Assembly (NCBI RefSeq): GCF_040081925.1
Contig: NZ_JBEBMF010000001.1
Coordinates: forward strand, 1,302,001 to 1,366,000
Direction: 5' to 3'
DNA from: Mesorhizobium_K quangtriensis
GTDB lineage: Bacteria > Pseudomonadota > Alphaproteobacteria > Rhizobiales > Rhizobiaceae
DNA: 64,000 nt
How positions within the stretch are numbered: the stretch's first letter is position 1; every line of letters begins with the position of its first letter. Under the pieces are notes generated by a model, which ran no database searches, was not told the origin of the DNA, and saw only the letters and a program-made list of their open reading frames with translations. This document shows, piece after piece, positions 58,492-64,000 of this stretch. Both the position numbers and the translations under genes were made by a program.

Positions 58492-59457
58492 ATGGCAATC
58501 CGACCGGCAGACCAGATCGTCCACAAGGCTGCGTGGCTCTATTATGCGCACGGCCTGAGGCAGGATCAGGTCGCGCAGCAGCTTAACATTTCTCGCGCGT
58601 CCGTCGCCATGTATCTGCGCAAGGCGCGCGAGACGGGCATCGTCAACATATCGACCTCGACCCAGCTTTTCACCGACGATCTGATGGCGCGCGAGATCGA
58701 GGATGCCTATGGCCTCGACGCCGTCTGGATCGCGCCGCACGCCGACCATGTCGACCCGGCCGCCGAAGTGCCGGTACTGGCGGCGGGCGTTTTCCTGGAA
58801 CTGGTCAGGAAGGGCGATCGGATAGGCGTTGCCTGGGGCCAGACGGTCTATGCTATCGCCGATGTCATGGCCTATGCCGATCTGCAGGATGTGACTGTCG
58901 TCCAGCTCTGCGGCAATCTCGGCGCACCCTTCGCGTATCGCCCCGACCAATGCACGATGGAGATCGCGCGCCGACTGAACGCCAAGGGCCTCAATTTCTA
59001 CGCGCCGCTGGTGCTCTCGACGGAGGAACTGGCGAAGCAGCTTCGCGACGAGCCGGTTATCCGCGAACAGCTAGCGGGCATTTCCGACTGCGACCTCGCG
59101 CTCTATTCGGTAGGCACCGTCGATTCTGAAAGCCACGTCGTCAAATGCGGCGCGCTGACTGTGAGCGAGATGGATGCGCTGCGACGCGAGGGCGCCGCCG
59201 GTGTCGTCGCCGGCCAGATCATCGACGCCGAGGGCGCGCTGCTCGATTGCAGCTACAACCGCCGCGCCATCTCGGCTGACCTCGCCTCGCTGCGCGCCAT
59301 TCCAAAACGCCTCGTTGTCGTCCAGGAGCCCTCCAAGTTCGAGCCCCTGCTTGCAGGTCTTGCCGGCGGTCTATGCACGCATCTCGTGGTCAATGCGGCG
59401 ATGGCGTCGCGGCTCCTCGAACACGCGAAAGCGGCCTCCCGGCGCAATGCATCCTGA
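58492..59457 (+). CDS. Sugar-binding transcriptional regulator, SorC/DeoR type
   Basis: 321 residues: N-terminal helix-turn-helix (AAWLYYAHGLRQDQVAQQLNISRASVAMYLRKARETGIV) and a sugar-phosphate-binding effector domain (GDRIGVAWGQTVYAIADVM, GTVDSESHVVKCGALT, CSYNRRAISADLASL, GGLCTHLVVNAAMASRLLE). Family members respond to phosphorylated sugars. It is immediately upstream of the bifunctional aldolase/dehydrogenase gene, its likely target. ATG at 58492; a TTG three codons earlier is less likely. Confidence 0.93.
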   Translation: MAIRPADQIVHKAAWLYYAHGLRQDQVAQQLNISRASVAMYLRKARETGIVNISTSTQLFTDDLMAREIEDAYGLDAVWIAPHADHVDPAAEVPVLAAGVFLELVRKGDRIGVAWGQTVYAIADVMAYADLQDVTVVQLCGNLGAPFAYRPDQCTMEIARRLNAKGLNFYAPLVLSTEELAKQLRDEPVIREQLAGISDCDLALYSVGTVDSESHVVKCGALTVSEMDALRREGAAGVVAGQIIDAEGALLDCSYNRRAISADLASLRAIPKRLVVVQEPSKFEPLLAGLAGGLCTHLVVNAAMASRLLEHAKAASRRNAS

Positions 59458-59528
59458 GACCTGCGACCTGTCATCCGCCTGTCGCCAAACCGAATCAAAC
59501 GCAAACTTCGAAAACCTGGGAAGAAACG

Positions 59529-61583
59529 ATGAAGAACCTTTGGAACGACGCCGAAGCCGAGAAGCTGGTGGAGCAGTACGCCCCCAAGGGCGTCGGCCGC
59601 GAACTGGCGCTGCGCGTCTACACGACCCGGCTGCTGGGCGGCGATCCCCGCCTCGTGCTGCATGGCGGCGGCAACACGTCGGTGAAGTCGAAGGCGGTCG
59701 ATCTTGTCGGCGACGAGTGGGACGTGCTCTGCGTCAAGGGCAGTGGCTGGGACATGGGCGTGATCGAGCCGCAGGGCCTGCCGGCCGTCAAGCTCGGCGC
59801 TTTGCTGAAGGCGCGCAAGCTCGACAGGCTGTCCGATGAGGACATGGTGGCATTGCAGCGCGCCAATCTCATCGATCCGTCCTCGCCCAACCCGTCGGTC
59901 GAGACACTGCTGCACGCCTTCCTGCCGCACAAATTCGTCGACCACACGCATTCGACCGCGATCCTCGGCCTCGTCGATCAGGACAACAGCGAGGAAATCT
60001 GCCGCGAGGTCTACGGCAAGACCTTCGGTTTCGTCCCTTACATCATGCCGGGCTTCGATCTCGCCAAGGCAGCGGCTGAGGTGTTCGAGCAGGACACGTC
60101 CGTCATCGGCCTGATCCTCGACAAGCACGGCATCTTCACCTTCGGCGACACCGCCGAGGAAGCCTACACGCGCATGATCGACGCGGTGACGAAGGCCGAG
60201 GAGTATATCGCAAAGGGCAAGAAGCCTGCCGCGGCGAAGGCGGCGCTTCCCGCTGCGCTCGCCAAGCCCGCCGAGATAGCGCCGACGTTGCGCGGCGCAG
60301 TCGCGGTGGACAAGGGCGAGGGGCACTTCGACCGCATGATCAGCGACTTCCGCGTGTCGGACGCGATCCTCGACTTCCTGTCGTCCTCGAAGCTCGGCGA
60401 ACTCGCGGCGAGCGGCGTCTCGACGCCGGACCTGTCGATCCGCATCAAGACCGGCCCGATGGCGTTGCCCGCGCCGGAAGCGGGCAAGCTCGGCGACTAC
60501 ACCAGGGTCGTGAAGGAACACGTGGCGCAGTTCGCCAAGGACTATCGCGCCTACTTCGAGACCAACGACGCGGCCGACGATGTCAAGCGCACGATGCTCG
60601 ACCAGATGCCGCGCCTCAGCCTCGTGCCGGGCGTCGGCATGTTCGGCCACGGCCGCACGCTGAAGGATGCGAAGATCGCCTCCGACGTTGGCGAGATGTG
60701 GATCGAGGCGGTGAAGGGCGCGGAAGCGATCGGCACCTTCAAGCCGCTCTCCAAGGCAGACCTCTTCCCACTCGAATACTGGTCGCTGGAGCAGGCTAAG
60801 CTAGCCTCCAACAAGCCGAAGCCGTTGACCGGTCAGGTCATGCTGGTGACAGGCGGCGCGGGCGCGATTGGCGCAGCGACAGCCAAGCTTTTCGCTGACT
60901 ACGGCGCGCATGTCGTGGTGGTCGATCTCGACGCCGACAAGGCGGCTGAATCAGCCAAGAGGGCCGGCAACGCCTCCATCGGCATCGGCGCCGATGTCAC
61001 CGATCCGGCTTCGGTCCGCGCTGCCTTCGACAAGGCGGTGGCGGTCTATGGCGGCGTCGACATCCTCGTCTCCAACGCAGGCGCTGCGTGGGAGGGCAAG
61101 ATCGGCGAGATCGATGACGCGCTTCTGCGCAAGAGCTTCGAGCTCAACTTCTTCGCCCACCAGACGGCGGCGCAGAATGCCGTGCGCATCATGCTACAGC
61201 AGGGCACCGGCGGCGCGCTTCTCTTCAACGCTTCCAAGCAGGCGGTTAACCCCGGCGCGAAGTTCGGCGCCTACGGCCTGCCGAAGGCTGCGACGCTCTT
61301 CCTGTCGCGGCAGTATGCGCTGGAATACGGCGCGGACGGCATCCGCTCCAACGCGGTCAACGCCGACCGCATCCGCTCGGGCCTGCTGACCGACGCGATG
61401 ATCGCCAACCGCTCAGGCGCTCGCGGGGTGTCGGAGAAGGAATACATGTCCGGCAACCTGCTCGGGCAGGAGGTGACGGCCTTTGATGTGGCGCAGGCTT
61501 TCCTGCACCATGCTCTGGCCGAGCGCACCACCGCCGACGTTACGACAGTCGACGGCGGCAACATCGCGGCCGCACTGCGCTGA
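59529..61583 (+). CDS. Bifunctional class II aldolase/short-chain dehydrogenase (RhaD-like fusion)
   Basis: 684 residues. The N-terminal aldolase domain (about 1-400) has LVLHGGGNTSVKSKAVD, the zinc histidines in HKFVDHTHSTAILGLVDQ and DKHGIFTFGDTAEEAY. The C-terminal SDR domain (about 430-684) has MLVTGGAGAIGAATAKLF, VSNAGAAWEGK and the catalytic AYGLPK (YxxxK). Rhizobial enzymes of this type cleave rhamnulose-1-phosphate (or related ketose-1-phosphates) and oxidise the lactaldehyde formed. The sugar here is not fixed by sequence. No kinase or isomerase gene is adjacent in the window; a sugar-binding protein gene begins the next locus. Confidence 0.93.
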   Translation: MKNLWNDAEAEKLVEQYAPKGVGRELALRVYTTRLLGGDPRLVLHGGGNTSVKSKAVDLVGDEWDVLCVKGSGWDMGVIEPQGLPAVKLGALLKARKLDRLSDEDMVALQRANLIDPSSPNPSVETLLHAFLPHKFVDHTHSTAILGLVDQDNSEEICREVYGKTFGFVPYIMPGFDLAKAAAEVFEQDTSVIGLILDKHGIFTFGDTAEEAYTRMIDAVTKAEEYIAKGKKPAAAKAALPAALAKPAEIAPTLRGAVAVDKGEGHFDRMISDFRVSDAILDFLSSSKLGELAASGVSTPDLSIRIKTGPMALPAPEAGKLGDYTRVVKEHVAQFAKDYRAYFETNDAADDVKRTMLDQMPRLSLVPGVGMFGHGRTLKDAKIASDVGEMWIEAVKGAEAIGTFKPLSKADLFPLEYWSLEQAKLASNKPKPLTGQVMLVTGGAGAIGAATAKLFADYGAHVVVVDLDADKAAESAKRAGNASIGIGADVTDPASVRAAFDKAVAVYGGVDILVSNAGAAWEGKIGEIDDALLRKSFELNFFAHQTAAQNAVRIMLQQGTGGALLFNASKQAVNPGAKFGAYGLPKAATLFLSRQYALEYGADGIRSNAVNADRIRSGLLTDAMIANRSGARGVSEKEYMSGNLLGQEVTAFDVAQAFLHHALAERTTADVTTVDGGNIAAALR

Positions 61584-61601
61584 TCCTTCCGCATATGTGA
61601 T

Positions 61602-61625
61602 TTGCCGGGGCTGGTGCCCCGGCAA
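61602..61625. terminator. Hairpin between converging aldolase/dehydrogenase and MFS genes
   Basis: TTGCCGGGGC and GCCCCGGCAA form a perfect 10-base stem with a TGGT loop. Neither side carries a long T run, so it may be a weak or rho-assisted terminator. Its end is three bases from the MFS stop codon. Confidence 0.55.
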
Positions 61626-61627
61626 CT

Positions 61628-62878
61628 TCACTGCAGCCGCGCCGGATGAAAGGCGCGGGCGAGCAGCAGGGCCAGAAGCGCCAGCGCCGCGCAGCCGAGG
61701 AATGTGGCCGTAAAGGCAAAGGCAACGGCTTCCGGCGAAACCGCCTGGATCGCCCCGGACCCTGCGGCTACCGAGAAAAGACCCGGCATAGCCGACGCGC
61801 CGACGATGAAGCCGAGATTGCGCGACAGGCTGAGCAGGCCTGATGTCGTGCCTTTCCTGTCTTCTGGCGCGCTCATCATGACCTCGGTGTTGTTGGCGGC
61901 CAGGAAGAGCTGGAAGCCGGGCGTCAGCAGGCAGAGGGCAACGACATATCCGGCAACGCCGAACAGGCGAGGCAGCGACGCCAGGCAGATCAGGCCAAAT
62001 ATGGTCGTCAGCAACCCGGCCGTGATGACGGTCGATGTCGTGAACCGATCCGTCGCGCGCCCTGCGGGTACGCCCGAGATGGCCGACATGATTGGTCCGG
62101 CGGACATGATGATGCCGACGGCCGCAACGTGGAGATCCAAGGCAAAGGTCAGATAAAAGGGCCCGATCGACAGGGTCGATATCATGACGACCGCGACGAG
62201 CACGTTCATCGCAAGGCCGCTTCCAAGCCGCCTGCTGCCGATCGTCGAAAGAACCGCTGTACGTTTGCCCAGATGCTGGGTTTTCGCGATGACCGTGCGA
62301 GGAATGGCAACAAGGCTCGCTAATGCAACGGGCAGGGCCAGCACCGCCAGCGCAATGAAGCTTGCCCGCCATCCGAACGCCGCGATCAAAATGCCTCCGG
62401 CAGAGGGGCCAAGAGCTGTGCCAATGGCAGACATGGAACCCAGCAGGCCCATGGCCGATCCCATCCGCTCGCGCGCGATCGTCTCACGCGCGATCGACAT
62501 CGGTACGACCATCAGAATGGCTCCGCCGACCCCTTGCAGCAAGCGTCCCGCAACCAGCATCTGCAATGTGGTTGATACGGCGCATAGCAACGCAGACAGC
62601 ACGAAGATGCACAGGCCGCTCAGCAGAATACGGCGGTGCCCGTAGCGGTCGCTGAGTCGCCCCGCGATGACGACCATCACCGTTACCGAAACCAGATAGG
62701 CGGTCACGATCCACTGGACACCGGAAATCGACACGGAAAACGCACCCGCAAGCGTAGGCAGCGCGACGGAAACGATGCTGATCCCGAGCGCGGCAAGCAG
62801 CGTGGCACCCGCAAGTGCGATGAGGGCCAGCCGGGGAATGGTTCGGCTCTGGGGAGCAGTTTGACTGAGGTCGGGCAT
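61628..62878 (-). CDS. MFS transporter, drug:H+ antiporter-like
   Basis: 416 residues, about twelve membrane helices, beginning LALIALAGATLLAALGISIVSVALPTLAG. The motif-A loop is AGRLSDRYGHRRILLSG, and motif C-like glycine/proline residues occur in MGLLGSMSAIGTALGPSAGG, characteristic of antiporters. It likely exports a toxic compound or metabolite. The ATG at 62878 has AAGAGG upstream, so the longer in-frame start is rejected. It is divergent from a MerR regulator with a shared operator. Confidence 0.92.
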   Translation of the reverse strand: MPDLSQTAPQSRTIPRLALIALAGATLLAALGISIVSVALPTLAGAFSVSISGVQWIVTAYLVSVTVMVVIAGRLSDRYGHRRILLSGLCIFVLSALLCAVSTTLQMLVAGRLLQGVGGAILMVVPMSIARETIARERMGSAMGLLGSMSAIGTALGPSAGGILIAAFGWRASFIALAVLALPVALASLVAIPRTVIAKTQHLGKRTAVLSTIGSRRLGSGLAMNVLVAVVMISTLSIGPFYLTFALDLHVAAVGIIMSAGPIMSAISGVPAGRATDRFTTSTVITAGLLTTIFGLICLASLPRLFGVAGYVVALCLLTPGFQLFLAANNTEVMMSAPEDRKGTTSGLLSLSRNLGFIVGASAMPGLFSVAAGSGAIQAVSPEAVAFAFTATFLGCAALALLALLLARAFHPARLQ

Positions 62879-62914
62879 GAGGCTGCCTCTTGCAGGTGAG
62901 AGTGACAAGGATTA

Positions 62915-62945
62915 GCTTTGCCACTTCAAGTCAACTTGAGGTCAA
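62915..62945. promoter_or_regulatory. MerR/SoxR-type operator between divergent MFS and MerR genes
   Basis: CTTCAAGTCAACTTGAGG at 62924-62941 is an imperfect 18-base dyad (7 of 8 arm positions). It is nearly identical to the classical SoxR box CCTCAAGTTAACTTGAGG. On the minus strand a TTGACC hexamer precedes it, so it falls in the spacer of a MFS promoter, as expected for MerR-type activation. The MerR start codon is only seven bases beyond the dyad. Confidence 0.72.
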
Positions 62946-62947
62946 GC

Positions 62948-63412
62948 ATGAATCTGCTCGATATCGGCGTCCTGTCTGAAAAGAGCGGCGTGCCCGCATC
63001 GACGCTGCGCTACTATGAGGAGATCGGGCTGATTGAATCGCTCGGCAGGCGTGGCCTGCGGCGTCAGTTCGGACCAGAGGCGTTGACGCAGCTCGCCCTG
63101 ATCTCGCTCGGCAAGACGGCCGGTTTTTCGCTTGAGGAGATCAGGAGTGTGTTCGGCAGGCAGGGGATCGGCGCATTGCCACGCGACGCTCTTCAACGCA
63201 GGGCTGATGACCTCGACGCCCAGATAAGACGGCTGACGACGCTGAGGAATGCACTCAGGCACGTCGCGGAATGCCGCGCGCCGTCTCATATGGAATGCCC
63301 GAAGTTCCGCAAGCTCCTGCGTCTCGCGCCCCACATGCCTGCCGCGTCCGGGGGGATACTGAAGCCGAAGACCGGGCCGAAGACTGGTTCGCGATCACGA
63401 AGGGCCGTATAG
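62948..63412 (+). CDS. MerR family transcriptional regulator (SoxR-box type)
   Basis: 154 residues. N-terminal winged helix IGVLSEKSGVPASTLRYYEEIGLIESLGRRGLRRQF, then the effector-side helices GKTAGFSLEEIRSVFG and a long coiled-coil (LQRRADDLDAQIRRLTTLRNALRHV). The C-terminus has two cysteines, Cys109 and Cys117 (ECRAPSHMECP), not the four-cysteine [2Fe-2S] set of SoxR. It may sense thiol-reactive or hydrophobic compounds. It probably activates the divergent MFS gene. The tail is basic and disordered (KPKTGPKTGSRSRRAV). Confidence 0.92.
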   Translation: MNLLDIGVLSEKSGVPASTLRYYEEIGLIESLGRRGLRRQFGPEALTQLALISLGKTAGFSLEEIRSVFGRQGIGALPRDALQRRADDLDAQIRRLTTLRNALRHVAECRAPSHMECPKFRKLLRLAPHMPAASGGILKPKTGPKTGSRSRRAV

Positions 63413-63445
63413 AAAAAGGCGGACATCGCGGCCCGCCCTTTCCGT
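63413..63445. terminator. Bidirectional terminator between MerR and the sugar-binding-protein gene
   Basis: AAAAAGGCGG at 63413-63422, a loop of about 16 bases and CCGCCCTTT form a stem with A and T flanks on either side. It lies directly after the MerR stop and 20 bases from the stop of the converging binding-protein gene. Confidence 0.7.
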
Positions 63446-63465
63446 TTTCAGCCTTCAGGCCAATA

Positions 63466-64000
63466 TCACTTGCCCGGAAGCGCGATCCACGGGGAGATAG
63501 CGACCTCGGCATGGGCGAACTGCGGAAGCTTGGCCGAGAGCTCTTCCATGTTCTTGATGTCGTTGTCGTTGAGGTCCTTCTGCGTGATCAGCGTCGGCGG
63601 GATGATGACCGACTGGCCGACGTCCTCGCCAGCGAGAAGCTGTGCCAGCGCACGCACGGACACCTGGCCGACGACGGCCGGGTTGGTGGCGGCGGTGGCG
63701 ACCCAGGCGCTGCCCGGCTCGCGCATTGCGGCAATGTCGGAGGTCGAGACGTCAGCCGAGTAGATCTTGATGTCCGACGAAAGGCCGGCTTCGTCCACCG
63801 CGATCTTCACGCCCTTGGCGAACTCGTCATAGGGAGCGAACATCACCTGGATGCCGGGGTTGGCGGTCAGCACCGAACGCGCCTGGTTGGCGACCGAGTT
63901 GGCGATCGGGTTGTCGAGCGTGCCGAACATGGCGACTTCCTCGATGCCCGGATACTTCGCCTTGAATTCCTTCCAGGTCTCGTCGCGGCGGTCGAGCGGC
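63466..64000 (-). CDS. Sugar ABC transporter substrate-binding protein (RbsB-like), N-terminus outside the window
   Basis: The C-terminal 177 residues are visible. They have the periplasmic-binding type 1 pattern: MFGTLDNPIANSVANQARSVLTANPGIQVMFAPYDEFAKGV (hinge and ligand region), IKIYSADVSTSDIAAMREPGSAWVATAATNP, and a C-terminal VIIPPTLITQKDLND. Ribose, rhamnose and erythritol importers use such proteins. The signal peptide lies beyond the right edge. With the nearby ketose-phosphate aldolase it may belong to a sugar utilisation locus, but the MFS/MerR pair stands between them. Confidence 0.9.
   Translation of the reverse strand, partial: PLDRRDETWKEFKAKYPGIEEVAMFGTLDNPIANSVANQARSVLTANPGIQVMFAPYDEFAKGVKIAVDEAGLSSDIKIYSADVSTSDIAAMREPGSAWVATAATNPAVVGQVSVRALAQLLAGEDVGQSVIIPPTLITQKDLNDNDIKNMEELSAKLPQFAHAEVAISPWIALPGK

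Noticed and set aside
61602..61625. A strong rho-independent terminator
   Set aside because: The stem is good but no T tract follows on either strand, so it is kept only as a weak or assisted terminator.
1..64000. Mobile elements, prophage, CRISPR array, tRNA or rRNA genes
   Set aside because: No transposase or integrase motif, no regularly spaced repeats and no tRNA- or rRNA-like stretch was seen; genes are continuous metabolic and transport operons.

Overview
The window is GC-rich chromosomal-type DNA with tightly packed, largely stop/start-overlapping operons. The gene families present (several ABC importers, CoxD/CoxE-type maturation proteins, 2-aminobenzoyl-CoA monooxygenase/reductase, a rhizobial-style bifunctional aldolase/short-chain dehydrogenase) point to an alphaproteobacterium of the Rhizobiales, most like Mesorhizobium, Aminobacter or other Phyllobacteriaceae. 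That placement is inference from gene content. I see no rRNA, tRNA, insertion sequence, prophage or CRISPR array. No stretch longer than about 300 bases lacks a gene.

Layout. 1-4694: the start of a divergent TetR repressor and a two-gene RND efflux pump, with a palindromic operator between them. 4722-14756 (minus): one long operon joining a complete ABC importer (binding protein, two permeases, small DUF2160-like membrane protein, two ATPases) to DhaL, a one-domain DhaM, HPr, enzyme I, an unknown protein and DhaK, so a private PTS-driven dihydroxyacetone kinase. A divergent AraC regulator (15043-15867) probably controls it. 15975-24558 (plus): SRPBCC protein, a molybdenum hydroxylase whose large subunit is encoded by two genes, MoxR and VWA maturation proteins, an amidohydrolase and an aldehyde dehydrogenase. 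24605-33594: exported cupin, a branched-chain-type binding protein, aldo/keto reductase, a TIGR04076-like protein and a GntR regulator on the minus strand. These lie opposite a LivGFHM-type importer and an aldo/keto reductase-RidA fusion. 15975-33594 together look like one catabolic locus for a compound I cannot name.

33591-43609 (minus) is a ten-gene set that reads as tryptophan to kynurenine to anthranilate to 2-aminobenzoyl-CoA and on into beta-oxidation-like steps: KynA, KynU, aryl-CoA ligase, cupin, acyl-CoA dehydrogenase, enoyl-CoA hydratase, MarR, SDR and the two-domain 2-aminobenzoyl-CoA monooxygenase/reductase, with a RidA-like protein at the end. No formamidase lies in the operon. 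43747-50037 (minus) holds an exported VOC protein, a peptide/opine-type ABC importer and another RidA-like protein. 50076-58449 holds two paralogous flavin oxidoreductases, a cyclase/KynB-type metal hydrolase, a MarR regulator and a two-subunit indolepyruvate-type oxidoreductase.

58492-61583 is a SorC-type regulator with a bifunctional sugar-phosphate aldolase/dehydrogenase. 61628-63412 is a divergent MFS exporter and MerR regulator sharing a SoxR-box-like operator. The window ends inside a sugar ABC binding-protein gene (minus strand). The main themes are import and oxidative breakdown of small organic nutrients, each locus with its own local regulator and importer.
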